A stretch of 64,000 nt of DNA from Acephala macrosclerotiorum. Taxonomy: Eukaryota > Ascomycota > Leotiomycetes > Helotiales > Mollisiaceae. The stretch covers positions 86,476-150,475 of the forward strand of contig MU119309.1 of the NCBI GenBank assembly GCA_014904845.1. Direction: 5' to 3'. This document shows positions 11,032 through 24,139 of this stretch, one piece after another; position 1 is the first letter of the stretch; every line of letters begins with the position of its first letter. The notes beneath the pieces were generated by a model that saw nothing but the letters and a program-made list of their open reading frames with translations, had not been told where the DNA came from and did no database searches. The translations under genes were made by a program, and so were the position numbers.

Positions 11032-12285
11032 TATGCTAGATTGGATATTCGAGACGTCTTGGGCGAAATTGGCGCGATGTTGGAGGCGAACCGCCCGTGA
11101 AGATATATCTCAAGTTGGAAATGTTGTTTGGAGGTGATGTACTAGAGTATGTTGTAGGGTTGATCGAGGACGTAAATGCAGTACGTTCCTTTTGACAATG
11201 GATTGAGATTCGGACGGATGATATGTGTACCCCGTGTTCGTCGTCTGGAATCAAATATGACTAAAAAAATGAAATAAGGACCAAAAATGACGCGCATAGG
11301 TTTCTTATCAGAAGTTCATCTATTCTCAAGGGATCATGGACTGGTAAGGAGAACTTGTACAGGTGCTTGTGTCCCAAACACGTGATCACGAAAAGATAGT
11401 TTACTCACAACATCCCCACAAAGAGCCAAAGCAACGCATAGTACGCGCGAGGGAATTTATCTCAAACTAGAAACACCTTGATCCGAAATGAAAAGTGTAA
11501 TAAGCAAGAGAGAGCATCCGTGAATAGGCATGAGACAAGGAGAGATGAGGCCTCCATTTGGTGTAGTACGCTATCCTTCTACACAAGAATAAAATATTGC
11601 AACGTAGTGAGCAGCAAACAGTAGTCTCGCTTGAGATGAGATGTTACGAAGTTCCTACTGTCAGTCAGAAAAGAGATTCTTAGACTTGATACAATTGTTG
11701 ATGTTGTGAGAAAACGCTTTGGGCATAGGGGATGAGTACGGGTAGCTTTTCAGGCCTCTTGCGCAGACGCGACAAAACCCAACTTTCTTCGTTCCACTCC
11801 TCCATTTTTATTTTTCTCTATACCTGCTACTCACAAAGTCATAATTCGCGAAGGCAGAGTGTCTTCTCATTATCCATCCTCTTCCGCTAATCTTACTTCC
11901 TCTAGAAAAAGCAAAGCGAGTTCAAGCCATTTCGTCACGGAGGAATGCATGCTCGAGTCGGAGTCGGCATTTCGATTCGAGCGTCCCTATTCCAGCTACA
12001 GTCACACGAATAGAGCAAGCGCAATACCTCGATGTTATCGAACCATCAAGAGCAGCATGGAGCGGATGAATGTAGTTCATTCTCAGCTCGAACGGAGTTT
12101 TTTAAATGCTTAGACAATACCAGCAAGCGTCACAATGTCGAGCAATTCATTAGACAAGTTCGATAATGTCCCATTCTCGAGTATCAAGCTTCAAGAAGAC
12201 CCCCTTGATTTCTTCAGATTTATTCCTTAGCTTCTGGATTCTATAGCACTCTGCCAAGTTTATCACTCCAAACGTAGCAAGGTAA
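11032..12285. other. intergenic, no supported gene
   Basis: Upstream region of the RNase H gene and downstream region of the Zn2Cys6 gene. A frame of 84 codons at 11859-12113 has no recognisable feature and is not supported. Confidence 0.45.
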
Positions 12286-14635
12286 TCAGGGATACCCGCT
12301 CATATGGCTCCCTCCAAGATAATCGATCCCATCTTCACCTTCAAACAGACTTGTATCAAGATCAAAAGGCACTCCAACGCCACCAAGCACCACCTCCTCC
12401 GTCGTCGATACCATCTTACCCTTCGCAACATCACTCGGCCTAGTCTCCCCACGAAAAGGCTGCGAGATCACCTCCTCCGGTGACCCTTCCTCCATCTGCT
12501 CCACGATCCGGACTAGCGGGCTCACGAAAGTGATCCATTCAGAATCCTCCGTCCCTTCTCCAACTCTAACCCTAACCCCCATACTAGCTACGCTTTGCGC
12601 GAGGTTCGAAAAGGTGGTGTTTTCTTGCAGAGCAGAGAGTCCGAAGCCTTCGAGATCGAGTTGGATGAGGTAGGATTCGGCCAAGGGATTAGTGTCGCGA
12701 ATTGCGACGAGAGCGGAGAGGAGGAAGAGGTGGGTGGAGTGGATGTCTTCGTTGTGAGGCGAGTGTTTGGAGATTTTGGCGAAAATGCGGGTGGCAACGT
12801 AGAGGGAGAAGGGGGTATATACGTTCAACTGTCAGCATCAGCAAGTTTCACATCCCAAATTCCGAACACTATCGACTGCCGCGATAGATTGGGGTGGCGG
12901 GCGGGGAGTGATACCATCGACAAATCCAAATGCGCGACCCTCTTCATAATACTAGCAACCTGCATTGCAGCCGCTAAACACCGCTCCTTACTCTCCTCCA
13001 CCACCGTTCCCCCTCCATCAGTTCCTTTCTCAGCTTTGAAAATAGCAGCTTGATGCAAACAGATGACTGCGGATTGCAGACTCATATTTAGGAAAATGGT
13101 GTTGGGATTGGAGGAGCCCGTCGGGAGTCGGAGGTGCGCAGGGAGATACAGGGACATGTTGAGTAATGTGTTGTCGATGCTGCGATGGATACGCCAGAAT
13201 TCGTCGTCGGCTGAGGAGATGGTGGGACGGTGGAGGTGCTGGAATACTCGGCCTACGAGAGAGGCGACCACGACACAACCTGCAAAAGGAGAGAGCAAGG
13301 ATGCGTGTGCTGGACTCATAGCTTCGGCGAGTGATATGGATGGTGTTTCGAGGCCGAGGCCGAGAGCGAAAGCTTCATCTGAGCATGGGAGATTGGTTAC
13401 TATCTTCATTTTTGATCAGCTTCCATGCTCTCATTTGGGTTGAAGCGTTGAGGGACAACAAACATCTCGCTCATCAACAATTAGCGGCCAACCCGTACCC
13501 ACGGCAGCAAAGCGATCCATACAAAACGCCATCCAAAAAGCCCTTCTTCTTTCCTCTTTTTCCTCGTGGCTTTCAACTCCCCTCAGCGTCCTCTTTACCT
13601 CCAGTCCTCCTTGGCCATCGAGTCTATGCAGTCCTAGCATCTGAGCGATGCGCACCGCTCGACCGGTTGTCATCCATGCGTTTGGGAACAGCATATTTTT
13701 GAACTCGTACAGGGCTATGAGAATCCAAGCTTGTACGTGGTGGATATTGATGTACTGCTTCCGATTTGTCGCAGACACCTCGCATTGGTTGGCATACTTG
13801 AGAGCTAGGGTGTGGAAGTCTGAGTGGAGAAAGTGGTAAGAAGGTGTGATGCATGCTGCATGTGCGAATATGGCGTAGCGGAGAGAGGGCGGAGGTTTGG
13901 GGGCGGAAAAGCGGGGTTGGTGGACAATAGGGGCGGAGGGGTGAATTTTGGTGAAGTATATTTGGGTACTGGACGGGTCAGTAAGAACTTGCGGGTATGA
14001 GAGAGGAAAGATGGGGTGTACAGCTCGTCGATGGCCTCTTGAGTGGGAAGTGGCTCCTCGACCCCAAGCTCGATCATGGCCCAAAGCGACTCGTCCCCCG
14101 GTGGATCTGGTTGCAGTCCTATCTGACTAGGGGAGAAGGACATGAGATCGAAACACTGAGGAAAGTTCTCTCTTTCTTCGATGCTGGTCATGAGCGATTC
14201 TTCCATTTGCAGAGGTATCTGCATCCTCAAGTCTTGGAGGAAAGCATCATTTCCAACATCTAGTCGTTGCCCTTCACTAGTTTCTCCTCCACCAGCCTCA
14301 TATTTCTTCAATAATTCTTCGACTTGAGCTAGTCTTGTCTCAAGTCCTTTCACATATCCACGCTTGGGACCACTTCTCCTTCGACTTTCATTGTACACAC
14401 ACTCGTGATTAAGTCTCGTACATCTCCCGCACGAAGGTGTCTCTCCATCGCAGCGCAATTTTTGTCGACGACACACCAAGCAGGCATTCTTCTGGAGGTG
14501 TGGGGTCTTTGAGCTTGAGTCTTGAACTGGACCATCATGAAGTATGTCTGGAGGAGGCTGTACTTGACCAAGGAGTGGGGTCTCTAAGCGCCCCGTTGAA
14601 GCGGATGAGGCTTGGTCATTGACTTTCGAGGACAT
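12286..14635 (-). CDS. Zn2Cys6 fungal transcription factor, four exons
   Basis: Exons 14022-14635, 13464-13968, 12915-13403 and 12286-12828 join in frame to 716 aa. The introns use GTACAC..CCAG, GTTTGT..GAAG and GTATCA..ACAG, with branch points TACTGAC or GCTGAT. The DNA-binding motif is at residues 52-79, CLVCRRQKLRCDGETPSCG onward, with CX2CX6CX6CX2CX6C spacing. A short heptad stretch follows (GLETRLAQVEELLKK, about 96-110), the usual dimerisation element. The fungal-specific regulatory domain runs from about residue 205 (ELTQIYFTKIHPSAPIVHQPRF), with the hallmarks LGLHRLDG and RRRAFWMAFCMDRF. The target genes cannot be told from sequence. No biosynthetic cluster surrounds it; the neighbour across a 2.8 kb gap is a peptidase. 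Confidence 0.88.
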
Positions 14636-17400
14636 TGTTCCTGCTTTCTCGGGGTTCCTATTGATATAGGCGCAGTGCTTCGACGAGACTTGGCAATGTC
14701 ACTTGGCATTGTTCAAGCCCAAGGAATGAATCGCGGTAGCACACGTCGTTGATCATTTTTCAGCTGTCCAATAATGTGGTGTTTGTCTCTATTCCCAGGC
14801 GTAGGGGTGGCTTGCTGTCCCGTCCTTTTTCCATATTGTGGCGTTTGAGGTCCAAGGAGGTTGGATGAAGATTCAAGGCTGCATGACACGACACGAGCCA
14901 CGAGTGAAGAAAGATTGTTGATGAAAAGAAATTGAGTGGACGAGGCAGGAGCGCACACGTGATTCAGGTATGAGCCCAACCGCAATACTGATGCGGATGA
15001 GCACTTATTTTGGGTTTGTAGAGAAAGTAAAGAATTGGAAGAAAAATAAGTCAGAAGGCTGAGAGGATAAATGTGCATCCTACAAAATATCTAGATGCAC
15101 GTGATAAGTATACCTTGCCGTTTTGGAAGTCTTGGCAGACGCGTCCTCTTCAGTCAACTCTCTCTTTGCAGACATCATCACCACAGCTGAACAACAATTG
15201 CTTCAAACAACTCTTCCCACAGACTGAACCATCACAAAACCGCATTACGGAACCGTTTTATCAGATCGAGGACCGTATAGACCGATTTCTAGAGCTTGGA
15301 ACCATGGCCAGATCAGCCATAGGATTCCGGAACGTGGGAATCCAGCCTGACTGTGATCAACGTATGTCGATTGACCAAGCAACATACGAGCTCGATGTCC
15401 GAATGACGGTCCTGAAATAAATTTTCGTCTCCAAGAATTGTATCGACTTCAGCAGCTCCATTCATGTTCTCGCATCGCTCCGCTCTCGTTCGAGCTCGAT
15501 ATCCAATCGGGGGCCATGGCAGCCTTCCATCCCACCCATCTCTATACGCAAACCATCTGATAATCCTCCTCTGATTGCCGATCCCATGTCTGCTATACAC
15601 AGGGCCTCAAACGAATATACCTGGCAACTTGAAGCGAGGATATCGGCGGCATATACAAGGGTCAAGACTTGCTCATAGACCGCTAGCACGCGCAAACAAG
15701 AATATCTTATCTGCTGCGATGGCTGCCACTTCTGCAGACTTCGGACGAGGAGGAGATCGTCCGATGTCGATAGCTGCATCGACCTTCCGGATGCTATATG
15801 CCATACTTTGGTTCCTAGAGTTAGATCTCTTCCTCAAACAGCAGCTGCGAAGGACGTGGTGGATCGAGAGAGAACGCAGGCGATGGTGTCTAGGCCTTTA
15901 TCTGACTTCGTGACTTCTCAGATGCCACCTGCGGTGAATTGAAGGGTGTTGTCACAGTCCAGATTAGGCAGGTGTAAAGAATGTGATGACTCGCTCTTAG
16001 CACATCCGGCATACACATTGGTTGATATCTTGGACGGCAGACGGAAAAAAACATGGCGGATTGCGCAAGATGCGAGGCACATCTCGAGGTAGATGCAGGT
16101 GCCAAGAGCTCTGACAAGATTATGTTTGTGGAGCCGGCGCATGTTCCCAAATAAGATGCTCAGATTTGGACAATCCCCGCTACCAACTCCTCCGGCAGAT
16201 TTTATCCAAACAACTTAAGATGAAATTGAATATATTCCACGTTGCGGGCGAGATTGGCGAATATTGAGGGCAAGATCGGTATAGCGACGATATATTAAGG
16301 CACAGCCAGTGCGGCAGAAGATTCGAGAGAGTTTCTTACATTCCCCTAGTCGATGCCCTTATCTCAATCCCGATAGCGATCGGTACCGTAGCTCCGGCAT
16401 ATCAAACACTCTCGGGCGCTAGTTCCTCATTCGCTTAGCAAACCCTCTTATCAGCCACATTCAAGCGAGGAATTCAGGGGGGGGTGCGGGGACGCAGAGG
16501 GAACAGGAAGCTTGTCCACCACAACGCCAAATACCCACCAATAAAATCCCGATGGGAAAGGTAACTTGCATTAATTATGCCCCTCCTTGAATATACAATG
16601 GTGGGGTAACATGATATTGAACGGCTTTCTCATTACGTTTGTGTCTTTCACCGGCATTCCAAGTCAGCTTGCTCCAATGTCTTTGAATGAGGAAGAGGCG
16701 CTCTTAAGTCGCGTGGGCATTATAAGTGTAACGCCGACATGGGGGATGAGGCTCTTTCGGAACTTGCCAAGGACCTCTCAACCCAGTTCATACAACTGCG
16801 CATTATGTGATCCATGCTCTGATGGGCGAATGCGGCTAGGTTCGAGTTGCAATCAGAGAGGATCAGGTGGAGAAGTGATCGTCAACCTTATCTGAGGCCT
16901 TTTCGGATGCTATCTCAGAATTAGGAATGTGATCTTCACTCAGCAAGTATTCTAGAAAAGCACACGGCCAATCACGCTTCTAAGGCGGACTTTCATCTGA
17001 AAGACGAAGGTCTTACTTATTCTTGCCTCACGCTTCCTCCTTCCTCTCTCCGGCTGTGTCTCCGTACATTACAGGATCTAGTAGAGGGTCACCGCATAGG
17101 GAGAGGACGTGGACAGGTCCCGCCACTCAAACCCTGTCCTTGATGTGCCTGCAGAAAGCTAAACTAGACGTTCTAGAATGCAGGTTGAGGATAATCGCTG
17201 TCCTATACTATTACGGAAGGTAGCTATATCGCAATCATGAACTTGGTTGAGATGGCAGCGCCTTTGTCGTGTATAAGTACGCCAAGGACGCCTCTAAGTC
17301 TTGGTCTTCCTTCCTCAGCCTACTCAGCCAAGCTCAATTCCAGACATCTCAGCTACCTCTTCTGCCAAGCAGTCACTACTTGTTCTTTACTCCAGTCAAA
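14636..17400. other. 2.8 kb intergenic stretch, no supported gene
   Basis: Frames of up to about 120 codons occur but none has a domain or splice partners. A TATAAGTA box at 17272-17279 and a pyrimidine-rich leader precede the peptidase start. The large size makes it a candidate for complex regulation, non-coding RNA or decayed DNA; nothing in the sequence decides. Confidence 0.45.
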
Positions 17401-18295
17401 ATGAAGTTCCTCACTCTGGCATCTGCCGCCCTTCTTGCTAGTAGCGCAGCTGCCGCTCCAGGCACCGCGCTTCGACGGGAACGCAACCGTCTACGCGCTG
17501 CTGGCATTCGCAAGGGCAACCCCATGATTAAGTCCGAAGGCCCAGCCGGCATTGCAGCAGCCAACAGTAAGTAACTTACGCCTCCATTCCTTCTGCTTGA
17601 CAATTCTGGGTTGGGACTTGAGCCCAAGAATCCCATTTCTCGGACCTTTTTAACCGAACATATGCTAATTCGCTACAGTCTCAAATGTCGATTACAGCTC
17701 CAACTGGGCTGGTGCTGTCCTCGTCGGCACCGGCTACACGTCTGTAACCGCCTCCTTTGTCGTCCCAACTCCCTCAACCACTGGCTCCGGCTCTGCCTGG
17801 GTTGGTATTGACGGTGACACTTGTGACACCGCCATCTTGCAAACGGGCATCGACTGGACCAAATCCGGCTCCTCCATCACCTACGACGCCTGGTATGAAT
17901 GGTATCCCGACTACGCCTACGATTTCTCCGGCATCACTCTCGCTGCTGGCGACACCGTCACAGTCACCGTTACCGCATCCTCTCTTACTGCCGGAACAGC
18001 AGTCATTGAGAACGTCACGACTGGCAAGACTGTCACTCACACTTTTACGGGAGGCGTGGATGGCGATCTTTGTGAGTATAATGCTGAGTGGATTGTGGAG
18101 GATTTTGAGGAGAATGGATCTCTTGTGACCTTCGCCGATTTTGGATCTGTTGAGTTTACGGGGTGCTCGGCGACTACTTCATCGGGAACTGTTGGGACAA
18201 CTGGTGCTACGATTATTGATCTTGAGCAAAACAGCAAGGTTCTTACGTCCTGCTCGGTTCCCAGCTCAAGCGAGGTTCTCTGCACTTACGTCTAA
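17401..18295 (+). CDS. secreted G1-family glutamic peptidase (eqolisin)
   Basis: Exons 17401-17566 and 17679-18295 are separated by a 112-nt GTAAGT..TACAG intron and encode 260 aa. A signal peptide (MKFLTLASAALLASSAAA, cut near residue 18) is followed by a basic propeptide to about residue 55. The mature part starts near SNVDYSSNWAGAVL, which is typical of the family. The catalytic pair of eqolisins is present: Gln110 in ILQTGIDW and Glu192 in YNAEWIVEDF. The conserved beta-sandwich motifs WVGIDGDTC and WYEWYPDY also match. Such enzymes are secreted, acid-active endopeptidases resistant to pepstatin. A TATAAGTA box lies about 120 bp upstream. Length is normal for the family. Confidence 0.92.
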
Positions 18296-20802
18296 GTGGT
18301 TGTGCTTGTGCGACGGGCCGGTTGTGGTTTTGTAGTTTTAGCTGATGGTTGAGGTCTGAGGTCTGGAAAAAGGAGGGCTTGGGGAGATGACTTGGCTGAG
18401 ATTCGAGAAGTTGTGGCTTGGTGTATTTTCTGATTATGCAATTATGATTGCACTTTTTTAACCAAAGGATGATTGTTTTGCTGCGCTTGAAAATTTGACT
18501 TCCAGCTTTAACCTTTGATTTCCATGCTGCTCGACTCTTGATCGGTTCTTCAAGCCCGGCTCCCCCATTTTGAATGTACCGGGTACACATGTACACTTGC
18601 GGCGTTGTCGGGACTTTGCTCTTGGATCTCCCTTTGGTCCTTTTCTTCTGTGTCAGTTTCTTCGACCTCGTCATCTTCCTCATTGTCAACCTCCTCAGTC
18701 GCATCACCAACCTTCTCACTCATCTTACCCTTTTCAATAAGTGATAGCGTGGGCAATTAGTCCAGAAGGTACGAGCATGCTTTGGACCGGGGGATTGGCG
18801 GGTAGTGGGCAAAGATGCAGAAATCTTGAATGCAGAAGGCTCGAGTGGGCGGATGGTATCATAGTATTGTATTTAATACTTTTCGGGTTCTTCTTCTGGC
18901 TTTCTTATAGTTTCCAAAACGGTTCAATCTTGGTATATTGGGAGGTGCACGTGCTTTTGGTTTTAAAGGGTGGGATTCACTTTCGTTCCGCGTTGGTTTG
19001 AAATTGTTGCCATACACGAGTGACTGCATTGCGAGCCCTGATGGGGTACTTGGCAGCGACCTTTGATATCTGCCAAATGGGTGGTGCAGAACGGTAATCG
19101 CGAAGCAGAAAGTGGTTAGCTTGGCAGGAAGGAAGAAAAAAGTATAGCACTCTATTCATCAATTGTCTTCAGTCCTGTGTTATAGCCACAAGGGCAGTTC
19201 TCCATTTCACAATCCTCTGTCCAACAAACTATCTCCCGCTCGAAGACGTTCTACGCTACTCGCACAATTTCTACTCCTCCCTTCAGGACCTCGACCCTCA
19301 TGCTCTCACGAGTCTTCCGTTCTGCCTCTCCCACCCCGGATACTCCGCCCTCTCCACCTCCTTCAATCCAGACTTCTTCATACTCCAGTTCATCTTCTTC
19401 TGGTGGTACATCATGCCTCGGGTGGATTTGCTCTTCGTGACTGCTTTGTTGTAGGTTCGGTAGCTGTGCTCCTAGGCGGAGGCTAGGGTGAAGGCTCCGT
19501 TCGTGGGGTGGGATGTGCTGGAAAGGAGTTAGTACTTTGTCCTAGAACGGAGAAGGGGTTGATAGAGGAGAAGAAGAGCGGAGCGGAGAGGCATAGGATG
19601 GATAGAAGGTAGAGAGGGATGAGTAGGGATGGGGCGGGGAGGAAAACTCACATGTGGTGGAGCTGGGGCTTCGGCTTGACCTTGAATCTGACAGTACCCT
19701 GGATGCCGCCGAGCTCATCTATTTGGATTTCCAAGTTGGGGTTTCAATTTTGCTCTGCCTTTCGTCTGGTTCGGCGATTGAGAGGGAGGGTGGAGACGCG
19801 GGGGCGGAGGTTGTACTTGTTTGGTGCCGTCATGTTGGGTGTGATAGTGGAGTGGAGTGGCAGGAAGATGTGGGGAGAACCCGTGTTTGTGATGAGTATT
19901 CTGGCCAGCAGAATGATTGAATGGAGTTGGGATTGTGTTGAATCGAACTTATGTGTGGTGTGATACGTGGTAGTAGAGTGTGGTAGGACGGGGAGGAGAA
20001 AGGGAGAAGTGGAAGACTTGAGGAATTATATACTAAGATTTCATCGGAGCGTGTGGAACCTGAGGGGAGCACAGTAGCTTAGGGAGAAGCAAGACTTGTC
20101 ATTGTCAAAATATCTGAGCATCGAGGCACAATGGGAAAGATCCCCGCAAAAAGGATGCTAAGCGAGAAAGCCTCGAGTGAATTCACCACACTTTTACTTC
20201 GCTCGAAACCCAATGTTAGAGACCAAAATCCGCTTTAAGTGAGTACAGAAAAGCTCTAAAATCAAGTAGTTTTAATATTTACAAATTCAAGAGCGAATGA
20301 ATTTGGTTTTGAGAGTAGAATTTTCACGCGATGGCTGCCACCTTTCGCCGTTATAATGTCAGAGTTGGTGCCCCTTTCTCTCGCATTCGTGACTGCGCAA
20401 AAGAACCCAAAAGATTTGGATCAGCCCATCAAAATCTCCAATCCAGCCCAAGCCTATGGAACATTGAATCTTTCTCGTGTATATATAAGTGAGAGAGGAG
20501 GCAACGAAATCAGGGGAGACAGTATTAAGACTCGCTTAGAATATAGCAGGAAAGCGCAATCATTCAGAATATTTTGTCAGCCCAACAGTAAAGAAAATCA
20601 CGCCTGAATTTCTGCTAGCCTAAAAACGTTCCAGTTGTTGATTCGATACTTCTTTGTGCCAAACACCCCCCCGCAACGCTAGCAAACACTTTCTATCCAC
20701 CGGCGCCACACCCACTTTCACTTTCGCCTAGCCACAAGCAATTTTTCTTCCAACCAACAAGACAGTACCGGGATTTGCAAATCATCAGCAGATCTTACTA
20801 TC
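18296..20802. other. 2.5 kb intergenic stretch, no supported gene
   Basis: A highly acidic minus-strand frame at 18550-18756 (68 codons, rich in Glu and Asp) could encode a tiny protein but has no support beyond its composition. The rest, including 19150-20080, holds only background frames. Confidence 0.4.
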
Positions 20803-21528
20803 ATGGCGCAAATCCTCGATATCCGAAATTTAGCCATCGATAACACCACGGAAGCAAGCAAGCAAGCCCCTATTCACTTTGCGCGTTCTGCTACCTAAGA
20901 TCAGAGAACAGATCTTCCAGCAATGCAACATCGTCACCAACACTAAGAGAGTGAACAAGAGCCCAAATATCGTGAGAGCTTTACGCGGTGAGCCAGATCT
21001 CTATCAAGAGGCGCTGCGCTGCTACTACCAACTCAACGTCTTCTTTCTCGAAAAGCGCAGCCTCTCGATCTGGACCCGACTCTCAAGCCAGCCGCATACT
21101 CTGGAACAAATCAGAAAGATTTGCATATCGTAAGCCAGAATCAGAATCTATCGAGGCATTCAAGAAGCTAACGAGTTATCAGAGGCTTCAGCTTACGAAG
21201 AAAGTCGAATGACCTGAAACGAATCTTTATGTAATGCAAAAGAATTAGCGTGGGGAAATGTATTCTGTTGCCGTCTGATGGAGGAGATCTTCATCGTTGG
21301 ACAAAAGACATCTTTGCATTGTTTCCAGCTATGAGAAGCTTGAGTGTGTACATCTCAACTTCCGATTTGGTTGGGGATAGAATTGTGGATTTGACTGAGC
21401 AGTCTCTGCGGGATGAGATGGAGGAGATCAGTAGGCAACTTGGGGTTGAGAAAAGGATGCGGGAAGTGAGAACGGATGGTCGTGAGATTTGGTTATGGGA
21501 GAATTGTGGAGGCTGCTCTTTCACTTGA
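20803..21528 (+). pseudogene. orphan fungal protein, probably decayed
   Basis: A coherent segment starts near 20870 (LLPKIREQIFQQCNIV, then RALRGEPDLYQEALRCYYQ). It resembles the N-terminal part of fungal proteins in which an F-box/2EXR-like LPxxIRxxI segment is followed by a 'YxEALxxYY' block. A plausible GTAAGC..ATCAG intron (21130-21182, branch GCTAACG) leads to a second part with LPSDGGDLHRWTKDIFALFP and a normal stop at 21528. Two problems argue for a pseudogene: the only nearby upstream ATG (20803) is in another frame, and an in-frame TAA lies near 21230 in the second part. An unrecognised intron pattern is possible. Confidence 0.4.
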
Positions 21529-21659
21529 GTAGAAATTGGGGGAGCGGGGCACGGGGTTTAGAACATTGAGCTTTTCGTAGAATCACGAGCAGTGGGTACC
21601 AGGTGTGCTTGTAAAGATATTATAGATAGGGATCGCTGCCAGAACATGAACTTTGGCAT

Positions 21660-21918
21660 TGTGGTGGGACTATATGCTCTCTCTTCAAAAATCCTTGTAA
21701 ATAGCTAGTTTCGAGGGCAGTGCTGGTCACGTGTCTTCTAGTACATAAGGAGCTTTCGCTCACCATAGACTAATCAACAACCCTTTCTACTTCTACTCTG
21801 ACTGATTGATTGATTGATTTACGGATTACGGATTACTTCGGATGAGTCTAGCCCACTGGCTAAGACGAACTGACCTACGGTTGGGCCTTTTTGCTTTGTG
21901 CTCCATTGCCCTTCTACA
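21660..21918 (+). repeat. solo LTR of the 34-47 kb Gypsy-type element
   Basis: 259 bp, beginning TGTGGTGGGACTATATGCTC and ending TTGCCCTTCTACA. It is nearly identical over its whole length to the 3' LTR at 46437-46694, with eight substitutions and one 1-bp indel by hand alignment. It is flanked by a 4-bp direct repeat, GCAT (21656-21659 and 21919-21922), the target-site duplication. No internal retroelement sequence adjoins it, so it is a solo LTR left by LTR-LTR recombination. Ends are TG..CA. Confidence 0.93.
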
Positions 21919-22374
21919 GCATCTAAACTGGTTTCCTAGAGCGAAACTCGGGCGCGGTGTGGCGAGGTCTACGAATATTGTTCCAACACTGGAGGGGCAT
22001 TCATACTTGGAAACCGCCTTACAAGGTAGCGTTCGATAGAGGTTCAAAATTCAAAGACTCAATCCCAGCTACCGTGTCCTCTAAATGAGTTCTGTTAGAT
22101 ATACCCGACTTCGTGGTACTTCGGCAGGTCGCTTCGGCTGAACGCCTCAAGCTGATATCTTTGGGAGGGGCAAAGCAATCAATCCTTCGACTCATTCAAC
22201 TTCGAATACTCAGGATGATCACATGAAGGGATCTCAAGGATTCTCTCGGCTTGCCCCGCCCGCTAGCCACTTACCGAGAGCACTGTGGTGGCAGCCTCGA
22301 CCTTCCGAAGTACTTAATGACAACCTCAAAGTCATCCATTTCCAGACTCGATCACCTCAGAAATCCGTCGCAAA

Positions 22375-23006
22375 ATGCAATCCCCTATCCAACATCATCA
22401 ACACCTAGAACTTGCGCAGCAGTCCAGCTTCACCCTGCCAAAGTCCACACCAACAAAAGCATCCCACGATGCTTCTTCAGCCCAAGTTATTGGCTTCGGT
22501 CGCGGAGCGCCTGTCGACGGCGACGGCGGGGATATGAAAGAGGGCCGTATATCACGAGGTAAGAACGAACACTTGATTATACCACAGTACGGTGCTAAAA
22601 GGTTGAAGTTGAACAACAGAGCCTATTGATGACGAAGCTACCCTCAGAACTTCACCGCGAAGTCTTCGATCTCTTAGGTCCCGCTAGTCAACGACTTCTT
22701 GGCGCGACTTGCTCCTCGCTGTACAGGATGTACAAAGAGCATTACTACGAGAAGGATATCGTCGTCAGTTTTGGCAACGACAATCTTATCGGTGCTAGCG
22801 GCACGACTCAATACCGCGACATTCTAGCTCAATGGCTAATTCCAACTTCTTTCAATGTTTCTCGGTGGGACCGTTGTTACTACTATGGCCAGTTATGGAA
22901 CAAGATGTATGCCAACTGCTCGAAGAAGGCGAAGTACAACGGGACCCCATACTTGTATATGGAAGAGGAGCGCGTGAAGTCCGGAAAGGGATTCTTGAAG
23001 TTCTGA
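22375..23006 (+). CDS. F-box-like protein, copy 1 (intact)
   Basis: Exons 22375-22558 and 22609-23006 (intron 50 nt, donor GTAAGA, acceptor TTGAAG chosen by alignment with copy 2) encode 193 aa. Residues 1-61 are polar. The second exon starts VEQQSLLMTKLPSELHREVF, with LLGPASQRLLGATCSSLYRMY following: an F-box-like LPxELxxxVFxLL helix pair. The C terminus is basic and ends RVKSGKGFLKF. No downstream repeats are fused to it. Two decayed relatives follow at 23.3 and 24.1 kb, so this is the surviving member of a tandem family. F-box proteins usually recruit substrates to SCF ubiquitin ligases; that role is only inferred here. Confidence 0.68.
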
Positions 23007-23310
23007 GGAGGGCAGTCGACTTTTGTCGCCGTGCATCTTGCGTACTGGATGTACAGGAGGACAAAGAATACTCGCGGCCAGCTCTGGGAAGGCAAGCACA
23101 GCCTTTGAAATCATCCCGCAATAAAATGTATTGCAACTTGGAATACTCGTGATCATATCATCTGTGAATTTGAAGGACTGTCTCGGAGTTCGTTCTGCCC
23201 AACTCACTAGTCTTTTTCGGCCAGTGCGGAAGTGACAGCCTTGAGGCACTGCCTTCTGCTGTAATTTTTAATGCCGCACGCTTTTCCGTCTTGATTGAAA
23301 TCATCACGAA

Positions 23311-23880
23311 ATGCAGCCAACACAGTCTCAAACCAACATGTCAAAGACAATTTCGACAAGTAGCTTCGGGCTATCTGGCGCAGGAAGATTTAAAGGGGAT
23401 CATAACCCACAAGCTACTGATGTTGACGAGGCAAAGAAGAACAGCGTTCTAGCACGAGGCACGCCATCCTGCTATTCATTCGCATACACTCTAACACTAC
23501 TACAGTTGAGCGAAAGAGCATTCTAGTTACGAAACTCCCCTCAGAGCTTCATCGTGAAGTCTTTGATCTACTGGGTCCCGCTGGACGACGCCTCTTCGGC
23601 TCTACTTGTTCGCGCAAAATACGCGCTTACCATCAGGGGCAGGATTCGTCAAATTGCGAGAACTTGTTTGGCGGTATCTGCAAGCAGTAAACAATATGTT
23701 GGAGAAGCTAAGAAACACTTGCGTATTTCGTAGGAATTTCCAGTGCGGTAAGCTGCATCTAGCTTTGAGCAATCAGATCAGAAAAGGTATTACAACTTTG
23801 AGTATTCGTGATTACATTGTCCAAGCCCTTCTGAACTCTTTCCTCGTGTCTCGACCACTTTCGCCAGCGCAGAGATGATG
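23311..23880 (+). pseudogene. F-box-like protein, copy 2 (decayed)
   Basis: Starts MQPTQSQTNMSKTISTSSFG and runs 50 codons. At the point where copy 1 has its splice donor GTAAGA, this copy has GCACGC. After an acceptor CTACTACAG the frame resumes as ILVTKLPSELHREVFDLLGP, almost identical to copy 1, then GRRLFGSTCSRK. It then diverges and stops within 30 codons (near 23690). The basic C-terminal block of copy 1 is absent. Loss of the donor and of the 3' half indicates a pseudogene, or a much shortened protein if a GC donor is used. Confidence 0.55.
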
Positions 23881-24139
23881 CCTTCGAGGCACTGCCATAT
23901 AGTTGCATCCTCTCCCCACCTTACTTGCCCAATAGCATCACAGGCACGAATGGTGTCTATCACAACGAAGGAAATATTGACTGAATTTCTCGATTTACCT
24001 TGCCCAGAGGAAGTCGAAGATGGACGTACACGGAGTTGCTGATAGCAATAATGTGAACCCCGCCATAGCCGGCCAATCAAGAGGTACAAAAGCTTCCTGA
24101 TCATTTGAAAACATTACTAACAAATGCAAGTTGTACAAA

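Noticed and set aside
12595..13053. 152-codon plus-strand frame
   Set aside because: Shadow of exons 3 and 4 of the Zn2Cys6 regulator.
14636..17400. Hidden gene in the 2.8 kb gap before the peptidase
   Set aside because: Frames of up to about 120 codons on both strands were read; none joins across plausible introns into a recognisable protein.
18550..18756. Acidic 68-codon minus-strand frame
   Set aside because: Composition alone is not enough; the opposite frame is a matching basic shadow and there is no homologue I know of.
21795..21825. GATT repeats as an independent microsatellite
   Set aside because: They are part of the LTR and occur at the same place in the 3' LTR.
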